Shown: positions 1 through 8,278, counted from the stretch's first letter. The stretch is 64,000 nucleotides of DNA from JAGLQQ01 sp043806135 (GCA_043806135.1 JAZDHG010000016.1:1-64000), one strand, 5' to 3'. The notes: generated by a model from the sequence alone, not told the origin. Numbers and translations: made by a program.

Positions 1-1
1 T

Positions 2-142
2 GAAATGGTCATGCCTGGAGACAATGTGGCCATGGACGTGGAACTTATCGTTCCGATCGCGATGGAGAAAGAATTGAGATTTGCGATCCGTGAAGGCGGC
101 CGCACGGTTGGCGCAGGCGTTATATCGGAAATTATTGAATAG
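2..142 (+). CDS. tuf: Elongation factor Tu, C-terminal end (partial)
   Basis: Only the last 46 codons lie inside the window; the gene begins upstream. EF-Tu delivers aminoacyl-tRNA to the ribosome as a GTP complex. The visible part is the end of domain 3, with the family-typical stretches MPGDN, PIAMEK and FAIREGGRTVGAG, and a final SEIIE. The stop codon is followed 17 nt later by rpsJ, the usual join of the str and S10 operons. Identification is secure despite truncation by the window edge. Confidence 0.96.
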   Translation, partial: EMVMPGDNVAMDVELIVPIAMEKELRFAIREGGRTVGAGVISEIIE

Positions 143-159
143 GAAGAGGGAAAAAAAAG

Positions 160-465
160 ATGGCACAACAAAAAATAAGAATTAGATTAAAGGCTTATGA
201 TCATCGTGTGTTGGATCATTCCGCAGAGGAGATTGTTAACACAGCCAAAAGAACCGGAGCAAAGGTTTCCGGTCCCGTGCCTCTTCCAACCAGGAAGTCA
301 CTATATACAGTGCTGCGCTCTCCTGTTATCGATAAAAAATCGCGGGAACAGTTTCAGTTGAGAACACATAAACGTTTGCTTGAAATAATTGAACCTACAG
401 CCAAGACAATAGATGCTTTAAAAAGACTTGATCTTCCGGCTGGAGTGGACGTGGAAATCAAGTAA
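160..465 (+). CDS. rpsJ: 30S ribosomal protein S10
   Basis: S10 sits in the head of the small subunit and, as NusE, joins transcription antitermination complexes. The 101-residue length is normal. The conserved GPVPLPT loop is at about residues 38-44, followed by RKSLYTVLRSP. It lies directly after tuf and opens the S10 gene block. The stop codon runs straight into a short heptamer-like repeat (AAAGTTA units) that fills the spacer before rplC. Confidence 0.98.
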   Translation: MAQQKIRIRLKAYDHRVLDHSAEEIVNTAKRTGAKVSGPVPLPTRKSLYTVLRSPVIDKKSREQFQLRTHKRLLEIIEPTAKTIDALKRLDLPAGVDVEIK

Positions 466-502
466 AAAGTTAAAAGTTAAAAGTGGTAAGTTGAAAATAA
501 AA
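466..502 (+). repeat. Heptamer-like AAAGTTA tandem repeat
   Basis: The rpsJ-rplC spacer starts with three or more imperfect 7-bp units (AAAGTTA, AAAGTTA, AAAGTGG, TAAGTTG). It is one of many 7-bp-period arrays in the spacers of this window. No other signal is visible here apart from an AAGGA-type ribosome binding site near rplC. Confidence 0.6.
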
Positions 503-526
503 AGAACCTTATACAAGGATAAATAG

Positions 527-1153
527 ATGTTAGGAATATTAGGACAAAAAGCAAGTATGAGCCAGGTGTTTAAGGAAGACGGGAAATGCATTCCGGTGAC
601 CTCTATAATTGCCGGACCGTGTTATGTTGTGCAAATAAAAGAAAAAGATAAAGAAGGTTACAGCGCAGTGCAGCTCGGGCTTCTGGACAAAAAGGAAAAA
701 CGTACAACCCGGGCGTTAGCAGGACATTTTAAAAAAGCCAATGTAACGGCGAAGAAATTTGTCCGCGAAATGCGCATTAAGGGTGATGAAAAGGTTGAAA
801 TCGGCCAGGCAATAGATCTTGATATGTTTAAAGAAGGGGACTTTGTGGATGTCAGCGGTATGTCCATAGGTAAAGGTTTTCAGGGCGGCATGAGGCGTTA
901 TGGCTGGAGCGGCGGACCAAGAACTCACGGAGGGATGAATCACAGAGGCCCGGGTTCTGTGGGTACTAATACTACTCCAGGGCGTATTTTGCGAGGGCAT
1001 GGGCTGCCTGGACATATGGGCCATCGCAGAACAACTGTTCAAAGTCTAGAGATTATTAAGGTTGATAAGGAAAATAATATCCTGATGGTAAAAGGCGCGG
1101 TACCCGGGCATAAGGGTACTTATCTGGAAGTTAGAAAGGCAAAGAAGAAGTAA
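527..1153 (+). CDS. rplC: 50S ribosomal protein L3
   Basis: L3 is an early-assembly 50S protein with a loop reaching toward the peptidyl transferase centre. The 208-residue length is typical. The N-terminal LGILGQKASMSQVF is standard, and the Gly/His-rich extended loop with RRYGWSGGPRTHGG and HRGPGSVG is at about residues 123-146. The gene keeps its usual place between rpsJ and rplD. Confidence 0.98.
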   Translation: MLGILGQKASMSQVFKEDGKCIPVTSIIAGPCYVVQIKEKDKEGYSAVQLGLLDKKEKRTTRALAGHFKKANVTAKKFVREMRIKGDEKVEIGQAIDLDMFKEGDFVDVSGMSIGKGFQGGMRRYGWSGGPRTHGGMNHRGPGSVGTNTTPGRILRGHGLPGHMGHRRTTVQSLEIIKVDKENNILMVKGAVPGHKGTYLEVRKAKKK

Positions 1154-1217
1154 AATGTTTACTTCGCTCGAGAAGTGGTAAGCGCAAATAGAAAAACTGA
1201 AGCTTTAAGGTGAAATA

Positions 1218-1904
1218 ATGTCAGAGTTAAAAAAAAATAATAAAATAGATCCAACGAGTAAATCTCGAACGGGGTTTACACTCCCCATAAATAATTTAGC
1301 TGGAAAAGAAGTCGGAAAAGTCGATCTTGATGAAAAAGTTTTTGACGGCAAGGTTAATAAGTCGCTGTTGCACCAGGTGACTGTTATGTACATGGCCAAC
1401 AAACGTCAGGGGACATCCAACACAAAGACGCGTGCCCATGTCAGCGGAGGCAACTCAAAACCCTGGCGTCAAAAAGGAACAGGCAAAGCGCGTGCCGGTT
1501 CATCACGCAGTCCTCTTTGGAGAAAAGGCGGTATTGTCTTTGGCCCGCATCCGCGAGACTATTCATACCAGCTGCCGCAGAAAATGAAGAAAAAGGCCCT
1601 GATTTGCAGCTTAAATTCCAGGCTGAATGATAATCTTGTCAAGATACTCGAATTTCTTAATGTTGAATCAGGCAAGACCAAGGATTTTGCCAATATAATT
1701 CAGGCGCTAAGCCTTGAGAAAAAAACACTTTTTGTCTGTGATAACCCGGCTGATAGCGTAGTGCGCTCATCAAGGAACATTAAAGATATCAATTTAAAGG
1801 GGTCTCAGACGATCAATGCGCTGGATGTTTTATTGCATAAGAATATTGTGATTACAAAAAAGGCACTTGGCGAGCTGACGGATCGTTTGCAAAAGGGAGA
1901 ATAA
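1218..1904 (+). CDS. rplD: 50S ribosomal protein L4
   Basis: L4 lines the peptide exit tunnel and in some bacteria autoregulates the S10 operon. The 228-residue protein carries the conserved basic loop around residues 65-115, including the WRQKGTGKARAG motif and VFGPHPRDYS. The N terminus is slightly longer and lysine-rich (MSELKKNNK). The 64-nt spacer before it holds a small ACTTC/GAAGT hairpin. An rplW start follows six bases after the stop. Confidence 0.97.
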   Translation: MSELKKNNKIDPTSKSRTGFTLPINNLAGKEVGKVDLDEKVFDGKVNKSLLHQVTVMYMANKRQGTSNTKTRAHVSGGNSKPWRQKGTGKARAGSSRSPLWRKGGIVFGPHPRDYSYQLPQKMKKKALICSLNSRLNDNLVKILEFLNVESGKTKDFANIIQALSLEKKTLFVCDNPADSVVRSSRNIKDINLKGSQTINALDVLLHKNIVITKKALGELTDRLQKGE

Positions 1905-1910
1905 ATAGCA

Positions 1911-2189
1911 GTGCAGAATCCATTTAGAATAATTAAATATGTATTGCGCACAGAAAAAGGCACGGGACTGGAGCCGCAGAATAAATATATATTCTGTGTA
2001 GAAAAAAAAGCAAATAAAATTCAGATCAAAGATGCTATTGAATTTATTTATCGTGTAAAAGTGCAGCACATAAACACCGCTACAATGCCGGGAAAGAAAA
2101 GAAGAGTGCGTTATAAAACCGGGAAAACTCCGGACTGGAAAAAAGCGGTAGTTACATTGCAAAAAGGACAAAAGCTTAATTTAGCTTAA
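1911..2189 (+). CDS. rplW: 50S ribosomal protein L23
   Basis: L23 sits at the tunnel exit and is the docking point for trigger factor and SRP. The 92-residue protein has the expected TEKGTGLEPQNKYIF region and VRYKTGKTPDWKKAVVTL near the C terminus. The start is GTG at 1911, chosen because GGGAGA lies ten bases upstream and the reading begins with the standard PFRIIKYVLRTEK. Followed by a 75-nt spacer with hairpins before rplB. Confidence 0.97.
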   Translation: MQNPFRIIKYVLRTEKGTGLEPQNKYIFCVEKKANKIQIKDAIEFIYRVKVQHINTATMPGKKRRVRYKTGKTPDWKKAVVTLQKGQKLNLA

Positions 2190-2199
2190 AAATAAGAGC

Positions 2200-2250
2200 T
2201 CTCGCCTAAAAGGCTCGAGATTAACTCACCCCAAAACATTGGGGTTCTTT
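2200..2250 (+). promoter_or_regulatory. Two small hairpins between rplW and rplB
   Basis: The first hairpin pairs TCTCG with CGAGA around CCTAAAAGG. The second pairs CCCCAA (2229-2234) with TTGGGG (2239-2244) over an AACA loop and is followed by TTCTTT. The second has terminator-like shape but a short stem, so a weak attenuator or an RNA-processing site is possible. There is no direct evidence of function. Confidence 0.35.
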
Positions 2251-2264
2251 ATGGAGAATAAATA

Positions 2265-3110
2265 GTGGGTATTAAACGTTACAAACCAACAACCCCGTCT
2301 TTACGCTGGCGCACAGGATCTGATTTTGCCGAGATTACTAAGAGCAAGCCGGAAAAGTCTTTAACCGTTGCTTTGAAAAAGAGCGGTGGAAGAAATGCGC
2401 GCGGTAGAATAACCTGCCGTCACCGCGGAGGCGGACATAAGAGACGCTATCGTATTATTGATTTTAAACGTGATAAGCATGATGTAGCCGCAACTGTTTT
2501 AGCTATTGAATATGATCCGAACCGCTCATGCCGTATCGCGCTTGTTCAATACAGCGACGGAGAAAAAAGATATATTATTGCACCGCTTGATACCAGGGTC
2601 AATGATGAGATAATGTCAGGGGAGCATGTGGAAATAAAACCCGGCAACGCTTTGCCGATTCGCAATCTGCCGCTGGGTATATTTATTCATAATGTAGAAC
2701 TTCTTCCGGGACGCGGCGGGATTTTGGCAAGAAGTGCAGGTACTGCCGCACAGCTCATGGCCAAAGAAGGTAAGTATGCGCATATTAAAATGCCATCTGG
2801 TGAAATAAGACTAGTGCCTATTGCATGCTATGCGGTTATTGGGCAGGTTGGTAATCCAGATCACGAGGCGATTTCGCTAGGTAATGCCGGCAGATCACGC
2901 TGGCTAGGGAAAAGGCCTACAGTTCGAGGTTCTGCGATGAACCCGGTTGACCATCCCCATGGCGGTGGAGAAGGGAAAGCCGGCCAAGGGAATCCGCATC
3001 CGGTGTCTCCCTGGGGTATGCCTACAAAAGGGTATAGGACAAGAAAAGGCAAAAAAGTATCAAATAAATTTATTGTTAAACGCCGCCCAAGTGAGCGCCG
3101 TTCGAAATAG
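2265..3110 (+). CDS. rplB: 50S ribosomal protein L2
   Basis: L2 is needed for subunit association and peptidyl transferase activity. The 281-residue protein has the RHRGGGHKRRYR region near residue 60-75 and the nearly invariant DHPHGGGEG segment in the C-terminal third, which contains the functionally important histidine. The start is GTG at 2265, preceded by GGAGAATAAATA. Length and motifs are fully normal. Confidence 0.98.
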   Translation: MGIKRYKPTTPSLRWRTGSDFAEITKSKPEKSLTVALKKSGGRNARGRITCRHRGGGHKRRYRIIDFKRDKHDVAATVLAIEYDPNRSCRIALVQYSDGEKRYIIAPLDTRVNDEIMSGEHVEIKPGNALPIRNLPLGIFIHNVELLPGRGGILARSAGTAAQLMAKEGKYAHIKMPSGEIRLVPIACYAVIGQVGNPDHEAISLGNAGRSRWLGKRPTVRGSAMNPVDHPHGGGEGKAGQGNPHPVSPWGMPTKGYRTRKGKKVSNKFIVKRRPSERRSK

Positions 3111-3136
3111 TCAAATTAGTACAGGAGTGAAATTAT

Positions 3137-3424
3137 ATGTCGCGTTCAACAAAAAAGGGTCCATACATTGATCCAAAGTTACTGCAAAAAGTAGATAAGA
3201 TGTCGAAAAGCCATGATCGAAAACCAATAAAGACATGGTCTAGGCGTTCGACGATCACCCCGGAATTTGTCGGGTACACTTTTTCAGTTCATAACGGCAA
3301 ATCGTTCCTGCCTGTTTTTGTAACTGAAAACATGGTTGGGCATAAACTTGGTGAATTTTCTCTGACAAGAATATTCCGTAAGCATAGCGGTGTTAAGGCA
3401 AAGCAGGCGGAACAAAAGAAATAA
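3137..3424 (+). CDS. rpsS: 30S ribosomal protein S19
   Basis: S19 is in the 30S head and touches the A-site tRNA and S13. The 95-residue protein begins SRSTKKGPY and has the TWSRRSTITPEFVGYTF core typical of the family, with VTENMVGHKLGEF after it. It is followed not by rplV directly but by a 215-nt spacer that holds the first copy of the three-hairpin element. Confidence 0.98.
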   Translation: MSRSTKKGPYIDPKLLQKVDKMSKSHDRKPIKTWSRRSTITPEFVGYTFSVHNGKSFLPVFVTENMVGHKLGEFSLTRIFRKHSGVKAKQAEQKK

Positions 3425-3639
3425 ATGAAAACATGACTTGCGGAAATAATGAACGCAAGTCATGAGGTTTGGATTCACCCCGCCTTCTATAAGAAGGTAC
3501 GGATAAAAAGATAGAGTTTAATTGTAAAACAAATTGTATGCCTCGCGGAAATAATAGAGTAGAAGGCGGGGGTCAATTCGCACGGTTATTTATGTTCACT
3601 ACGCTCCATAAATAATGTGCTCATTGAAAAGGAAAAATA
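3425..3639 (+). ncRNA. Three-hairpin structured element, copy 1 (before rplV)
   Basis: The element begins right after the rpsS stop. Hairpin P0 pairs 3432-3442 with 3454-3464 (11 bp, perfect). Long-range stem P1 pairs ACCCCGCCTTCT (3477-3488) with AGAAGGCGGGGGT (3561-3573). Directly abutting it, hairpin P2 (3573-3627) pairs TCAAT with ATTGA and GCAC with GTGC, separated by a symmetric TC/TC internal loop, then continues as TTATTTATG with CATAAATAA. The P2 strand ends at the AAAAGGA ribosome binding site of rplV. Related elements stand before rpsE and rpoA, with pairing kept despite sequence change, which argues for an RNA function. Role unknown: translational control or RNase III processing are possible. 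Confidence 0.75.
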
Positions 3640-4098
3640 ATGCTAGCAAAGGCAAAAGCACGACATATTAGAATTTCAGCACAAAAAGTAAGATTGGTTT
3701 TGGAATTGATCAGAAGAAAACCGGCGAATCAGGCTTTATCTATCTTAGATAATACCCACAAGAGAGCAGCCCCAGTCGTTTCCAAACTATTGCGTTCGGC
3801 AATTGCTAATGCCAAGAATAGAGGCATAGAAGAAGATGGTTTGTTTGTCTCTAAGATTTGTGCTGATGAAGGAAACACCTGGAAGAGGTTTCGGGCGAAT
3901 GCTTTTGGACGCGGCTCAAGAATTTTAAAGCGCACAAGTCATATTACAATAGAGCTTGATGCAAAGGCAGGGGCGCCTAAGGCTATACAGTCTGATGCAA
4001 AAAAAGTTGCAAAAGCAACACAAAAGCCGGTAAAAGTCAAAAAAGAAACCAAGCCGGCGGCAAAAAAGACGGCAAAAAAAGCAAAAGCTGCCAAATAA
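3640..4098 (+). CDS. rplV: 50S ribosomal protein L22 with basic C-terminal tail
   Basis: L22 reaches from the tunnel exit into the tunnel constriction. The first 110 residues are a normal L22 (ARHIRISAQKVRLVLELIR, GRGSRILKRTSHITIEL). After that comes an added tail of about 40 residues made almost only of Lys, Ala, Pro and Thr, giving 152 residues where about 110 are usual. Such tails probably bind rRNA non-specifically. The gene begins 13 nt after the structured element and is followed by rpsC. Confidence 0.97.
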   Translation: MLAKAKARHIRISAQKVRLVLELIRRKPANQALSILDNTHKRAAPVVSKLLRSAIANAKNRGIEEDGLFVSKICADEGNTWKRFRANAFGRGSRILKRTSHITIELDAKAGAPKAIQSDAKKVAKATQKPVKVKKETKPAAKKTAKKAKAAK

Positions 4099-4122
4099 AT
4101 TCGTAGTATACGAGGAGGAAAA

Positions 4123-4803
4123 GTGGGACAAAAAGTACACCCGTTGAGTTTTAGATTAGGATACATTAAGGATTGGGGCTCTCGTTGGTATGCCAAAAAG
4201 AAAGATTTCCCCAAAAACTTGCTGGAAGATTTAAAGATCAGAAATTTTATTAAGAAAAATTTTTCTCAAGCGAATGTATCTAAAGTAGACATAGAGCGCG
4301 CAACAAAAAGAGTGCGGGTGATTGTTTTCTCCGGCCGCCCGGGAGTAATTATCGGCAGACGCGGTGCGGACATTGATCGTCTTCGTGATGAACTGCAGGG
4401 CATAACAGATAAGGAAGTTTTTGTAGATATCAAGGAAGTTCAGAATCCAAATATTGATGCGCAGCTGGTTGCGGAAAATGTTGCGTTTCAGCTTGAAAAG
4501 CGCGTGGCCTTTAGAAGGGCGATGAAAAAAGCTATTTCGCAGACTATTAGTTCAGGAGCTGGCGGAATAAAAATAATGTGTTCCGGAAGATTGGGCGGCG
4601 CTGAAATTGCCCGGAGAGAAAAATATAAAGAAGGGAAAATCCCGCTGCATACTTTAAGAGCGAATATCGATTACGGTTTTGCAGAAGCGTTAACAACATA
4701 CGGAGTTATTGGCGTAAAATGCTGGATTTATACAGGTGATGTTATTCTAGCTAAAAAAACGCAGGTGGTAGAGAAAGCTGCGGATGAAGGAGAGAAGCAG
4801 TAA
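4123..4803 (+). CDS. rpsC: 30S ribosomal protein S3
   Basis: S3 forms part of the mRNA entry channel. The 226-residue protein has the KH motif GRPGVIIGRRG at about residues 71-81 and the C-terminal domain with SGRLGGAEIARRE and LRANIDYG. The start is GTG at 4123 after a strong GAGGAGG. Its TAA stop overlaps the ATG of rplP by one base (TAATG), suggesting translational coupling. Confidence 0.98.
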   Translation: MGQKVHPLSFRLGYIKDWGSRWYAKKKDFPKNLLEDLKIRNFIKKNFSQANVSKVDIERATKRVRVIVFSGRPGVIIGRRGADIDRLRDELQGITDKEVFVDIKEVQNPNIDAQLVAENVAFQLEKRVAFRRAMKKAISQTISSGAGGIKIMCSGRLGGAEIARREKYKEGKIPLHTLRANIDYGFAEALTTYGVIGVKCWIYTGDVILAKKTQVVEKAADEGEKQ

Positions 4804-5219
4804 TGGTTTTAATGCCCAAACGAGTAAAATTTCGCAAAACGCAGCGCGGCCGCAGAAAGGGCATCTCTAGCGGCGGGTGCAAGGTTAGCTTTGGTGAATT
4901 CGGATTGCAAGCAATAGAAGCGGCATGGGTGAAGAATACACAGCTGGAAGCTTCACGTGTGGCATTGACAAGATCCGTGCGCAGAGGCGGGAAAATCTGG
5001 ATCCGTATTTTTCCGGATAAGCCTGTGACAAAAAAGCCGGCCGAAACAAGAATGGGAAAAGGTAAAGGTATGCCGGAATACTGGGTAGCCGTAGTTAAGC
5101 CTGGAAGAATTATTTTTGAAATTGAAGGTATCCCGATCGACGTGGCCAAATCAGCAATGCGTCTTGCCGCTTCAAAACTGCCGATGAAAACTAAATTTGT
5201 AAGCAGAGTGAGATACTAA
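4803..5219 (+). CDS. rplP: 50S ribosomal protein L16
   Basis: L16 organises the A-site region of the 50S subunit. The 138-residue protein has MPKRVKFRK at the start and the conserved GKGKGMPEYWVAVVKPG motif at about residues 84-100. The ATG at 4803 overlaps the rpsC stop; an in-frame ATG at 4812 would give the common MPKR start, so the exact first codon is open by three residues. Confidence 0.97.
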   Translation: MVLMPKRVKFRKTQRGRRKGISSGGCKVSFGEFGLQAIEAAWVKNTQLEASRVALTRSVRRGGKIWIRIFPDKPVTKKPAETRMGKGKGMPEYWVAVVKPGRIIFEIEGIPIDVAKSAMRLAASKLPMKTKFVSRVRY

Positions 5220-5252
5220 AAGTAAAAAGCAAAAAAATAAAAGAGCAAAACT

Positions 5253-5471
5253 ATGGCAATAAAATCTAAAGAATATAAAAATCATAAAGATTATACAAAA
5301 CCCGAGCTGGATGATAAACTTAAGCAGCTTGAGGAAGAATTATTTAGTTTGAAGTTCCAGTCAAAGACATCGAAGCTGGATAAACCGCATAAGATTAAGC
5401 TTGTCCGCAGGGATATTGCGCGTATTAAGACATTCTTAAAACAGCTTCAGGCTAAAGAACAAAGCAATTAA
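5253..5471 (+). CDS. rpmC: 50S ribosomal protein L29
   Basis: L29 is a small two-helix protein near the tunnel exit beside L23. The 72-residue protein has the family pattern LKQLEEELFSLKFQ and VRRDIARIKTFL. It keeps its usual place between rplP and rpsQ. Confidence 0.96.
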   Translation: MAIKSKEYKNHKDYTKPELDDKLKQLEEELFSLKFQSKTSKLDKPHKIKLVRRDIARIKTFLKQLQAKEQSN

Positions 5472-5495
5472 TTAAAAAGTGAGAGGAATTAACCA

Positions 5496-5759
5496 ATGAG
5501 CAAGACAGTAGGATCGCGAAAGCAGAGAGAAGGGCTTGTTGTAAGTGATAAAATGGACAAGACCCGTGTGGCTCGTATTGAACGCTTTATGCAGCATCCG
5601 ATATTTAAGAAAAGAATTAAGAAATTTGTTAATGTTAAGTTTCATGATGAAAAAAATCAGTCTAACAAAGGCGATAAAGTAAAGATCATGGAAACCCGGC
5701 CGCTGTCAAAAGACAAGCGCTGGAGACTTCTTGAGATTGTTGAAGTCCATAAGGAGTAG
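5496..5759 (+). CDS. rpsQ: 30S ribosomal protein S17
   Basis: S17 is a primary 16S rRNA binding protein with an OB fold. The 87-residue protein has GLVVSDKMDKTRVARIE near the start and METRPLSKDKRWRLLEIV near the end, both typical. The GAGAGGAA ribosome binding site precedes the ATG. It is seven bases from rplN. Confidence 0.97.
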   Translation: MSKTVGSRKQREGLVVSDKMDKTRVARIERFMQHPIFKKRIKKFVNVKFHDEKNQSNKGDKVKIMETRPLSKDKRWRLLEIVEVHKE

Positions 5760-5766
5760 CTGAATA

Positions 5767-6135
5767 ATGATACAAATGTTAACAATTTTAGATGTTGCTG
5801 ATAATAGCGGTGCGAAAAAGGTGCGCTGTATCGGTGTAATTGAAAAATCAGGTAAAAATTGCGCGGTTATCGGTGATATTATTACTTGTAACGTAAGAGA
5901 GTCTATACCCAATGCTGCAGTGAAAAAAGGCGAGGTTGTGAAGGCGGTAGTTGTCCGAACGAAAGTGCCGATAAAACGTAAAGACGGCAGTTACCTGCGC
6001 TTTGATCATAATGCTGTTGTAATTATCGATAATCAAAAGAATCCGCGCGGTACACGAATCTTCGGGCCGGTGGCCAGAGAACTCAGAGAGAAAAATTTTA
6101 CCAAAATAGTATCTTTAGCTCCCGAAGTTATATGA
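5767..6135 (+). CDS. rplN: 50S ribosomal protein L14
   Basis: L14 contacts the 30S subunit and is the binding partner of RsfS. The 122-residue length is exact for the family. It starts MIQMLTILDVADNSGAK and ends with GPVARELREKNFTKIVSLAPEV, both highly conserved. First gene of the classic spc block. Confidence 0.98.
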   Translation: MIQMLTILDVADNSGAKKVRCIGVIEKSGKNCAVIGDIITCNVRESIPNAAVKKGEVVKAVVVRTKVPIKRKDGSYLRFDHNAVVIIDNQKNPRGTRIFGPVARELREKNFTKIVSLAPEVI

Positions 6136-6164
6136 AAAACAACCAGTAACCAGAAAAACAAACA

Positions 6165-6473
6165 ATGAGAATAAAAAAAGGCGATACAGTTTACGTAATG
6201 AGTGGAAAAGAAAAAGGCAAGACTGGCAAAGTGCTGCGTTTTTCGCAAACGACCAATAGAGTTCTTGTTCAGGGAGTAAATTTTGTAAAAAAACATGCAC
6301 GTCAGACACGGCAGGATAAGCCGGGCGGCATTCTGCAAAAAGAAAGCCCGCTGCATATTTCAAATCTTATGTTTTATTGCCCAAGGTGTTCGAAGCCTTC
6401 GCGTTTAGGGGTAAAGTTGTTGAATGATGGGTCTAAAACCAGAATTTGTAAAAAATGTCAAGAGATGGTGTAA
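6165..6473 (+). CDS. rplX: 50S ribosomal protein L24
   Basis: L24 is an assembly initiator with a KOW fold. The 102-residue protein has the KOW segment IKKGDTVYVMSGKEKGKTGKVL at the start and a C-terminal region with paired CPRC and CKKC motifs, suggesting a bound zinc. The 29-nt spacer upstream contains CAACCAGTAACCAG, a short heptamer repeat. Confidence 0.97.
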   Translation: MRIKKGDTVYVMSGKEKGKTGKVLRFSQTTNRVLVQGVNFVKKHARQTRQDKPGGILQKESPLHISNLMFYCPRCSKPSRLGVKLLNDGSKTRICKKCQEMV

Positions 6474-6475
6474 AC

Positions 6476-7018
6476 ATGGCAACAAGAATGCAAGAAAAGT
6501 ATGATAAGGAAGTGCTCACTCAGCTGATAGAGAAGTTTAAACTGAGGAACAAAATGGAAGCGCCGCGAATAGAGAAGGTCGTTATTAATATGGGCGTGGG
6601 AAAAGCGCAGGAGGATATAAAGATCCTGGAAGCGGCAATGGCGGATTTGGCGACTATAACCGGACAAAAACCTGTAATCACCCGCGCAAAAAAAGCAGTT
6701 GCGAATTTTAAGCTCAGAAAAGGAGTGCCGGTAGGATGCAAAGTTACATTGCGCAAAACAAGGATGTATGATTTTATGGACCGGCTGATCAATATTGCTT
6801 TGCCGCGTATTAGAGATTTCCGCGGCGTTTCTTCGAACGCGTTTGATAAGCAGGGCAATTATACATTAGGGATTACGGAGCAGGCAATTTTCCCTGAAAT
6901 CAATATTGATAAAGTAAAAAATATTCAGGGCATGGATATAGTTATTGTGATTAAGGCAAACAACAAAGAACAATCAAAAGAGATGCTTCGTCTTTTAGGC
7001 ATGCCTTTTCGGAGTTAA
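6476..7018 (+). CDS. rplE: 50S ribosomal protein L5
   Basis: L5 binds 5S rRNA and forms a bridge to the 30S head. From the ATG at 6476 the protein has 180 residues, the normal length; a longer reading from 6455 would overlap rplX by 19 bases and add non-homologous residues, so it is rejected. Conserved pieces are RIEKVVINMGVG, PVITRAKKAVANFKLRKG and a C-terminal LGMPF. The AGAGATGG upstream can serve as ribosome binding site. Confidence 0.97.
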   Translation: MATRMQEKYDKEVLTQLIEKFKLRNKMEAPRIEKVVINMGVGKAQEDIKILEAAMADLATITGQKPVITRAKKAVANFKLRKGVPVGCKVTLRKTRMYDFMDRLINIALPRIRDFRGVSSNAFDKQGNYTLGITEQAIFPEINIDKVKNIQGMDIVIVIKANNKEQSKEMLRLLGMPFRS

Positions 7019-7024
7019 CGCATT

Positions 7025-7210
7025 ATGGCAAAAACAAGTCAGATAGTTAGGGCTAGCAGGCCGCCAAAATTCAGAACTCGCAAATATGTACGCTGTAAAG
7101 TGTGCGGACGCTCACGTGCTTTTATGAGACGTTTTGAGTTGTGCAGGATTTGCTTCAGGGAATTGGCCTCACGGGGGTTAATCCCGGGGGTTAGAAAAGC
7201 TACCTGGTAG
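7025..7210 (+). CDS. rpsN: 30S ribosomal protein S14, zinc type
   Basis: This is the short, zinc-binding S14 (rpsZ type), 61 residues. The four ligands are visible as CKVCGR and CRICFR. The C terminus LIPGVRKATW is standard. It lies six bases after rplE, in its normal place before rpsH. Confidence 0.97.
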   Translation: MAKTSQIVRASRPPKFRTRKYVRCKVCGRSRAFMRRFELCRICFRELASRGLIPGVRKATW

Positions 7211-7267
7211 TAAATTGAATATAAAAAACTAAATTAAAACAAAAAGAAATTTTAGCAGGAGAAATGT

Positions 7268-7666
7268 ATGAGTATTACTGACCCTATTGCTGATATGTTG
7301 ACGGTGATTCGTAACGCTCAGGGTGCGAAAAAAGAAAAAACTGATTTCCCGGCATCAAAGATAAAAGAAGAGATCTTAAAGATAATTAAGAAGCATGGAT
7401 ATCTCGTAGATTATCGACGCATTGAAGACGGTAAGCAGGGAATTATACGCACATATCTGAGATACGCTAAAAACAAACAAGGCGTGATTACCGGTATAAA
7501 GCGGATTTCAAAGCCGGGACGACGTGTTTATGTTGATAAAGAGAATATTCCGCAGGTATTCGGAGGCACCGGATTTGCTGTGCTTTCTACCTCTCGTGGG
7601 ATATTAGATGATAGTGATGCCCGTCGCATGAAAATCGGCGGCGAGATACTTTGTTATATTTGGTAA
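7268..7666 (+). CDS. rpsH: 30S ribosomal protein S8
   Basis: S8 is a central 16S rRNA binding protein and in E. coli the repressor of the spc operon. The 132-residue protein begins SITDPIADMLTVIRNAQ and ends with STSRGILDDSDARRMKIGGEILCYIW, the family hallmark. AGCAGGAG precedes the ATG. Confidence 0.97.
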   Translation: MSITDPIADMLTVIRNAQGAKKEKTDFPASKIKEEILKIIKKHGYLVDYRRIEDGKQGIIRTYLRYAKNKQGVITGIKRISKPGRRVYVDKENIPQVFGGTGFAVLSTSRGILDDSDARRMKIGGEILCYIW

Positions 7667-7732
7667 TTTTATATTGATTGTTTTTTAATTGTTAACTTAA
7701 AAGCAGATATTATTAACGAGCAGGTGTAAAAA

Positions 7733-8272
7733 ATGTCCAGAATAGGTGTAAGACCAGTAGCAGTTCCTCAAAACGTAAAGGTGAACTTGACGAAAACCAG
7801 CGTGGAAGTTCAGGGCCCAAAAGGAAAGCTGCAATTTCCGATATATGCGCGTATGCAAGTAAAGCTTGAGGATAATAAGGTAAAGGTAACCAGAATAGGC
7901 AACACTAAACATGAACGCGCTTTGCATGGATTGACCAGAGCCATGATCGCGAACATGATCCAAGGCGTAAGTTCAGGATTCAGCAAAGAACTGGAAATGA
8001 CCGGGGTTGGCTATCGTGCGCAGCTATCCGGAAAAAAATTAGTTCTGCAGCTTGGGTTTTCTCATCCAGTTGAATATATAGTGCCTGAGGGGTTAATACT
8101 GGAAATACCAAAACCCACACAGATTATTATCAAAGGCATTGACAGACAAAAAGTAGGTCAGGCTGCCGCAAATATCAGAGCGTTTCTGCCTCCTGAGCCG
8201 TATAAGGGCAAGGGGATCAGATATGCAGGCGAACAGGTAAGAAGAAAATCCGGTAAAGCAATGGCCAAATAA
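7733..8272 (+). CDS. rplF: 50S ribosomal protein L6
   Basis: L6 lies near the sarcin-ricin loop. The 179-residue protein starts MSRIGVRPVAVP and has the C-terminal signature PEPYKGKGIRYAGE before a basic end. Normal length and place. Confidence 0.97.
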   Translation: MSRIGVRPVAVPQNVKVNLTKTSVEVQGPKGKLQFPIYARMQVKLEDNKVKVTRIGNTKHERALHGLTRAMIANMIQGVSSGFSKELEMTGVGYRAQLSGKKLVLQLGFSHPVEYIVPEGLILEIPKPTQIIIKGIDRQKVGQAAANIRAFLPPEPYKGKGIRYAGEQVRRKSGKAMAK

Positions 8273-8278
8273 AAGTTC

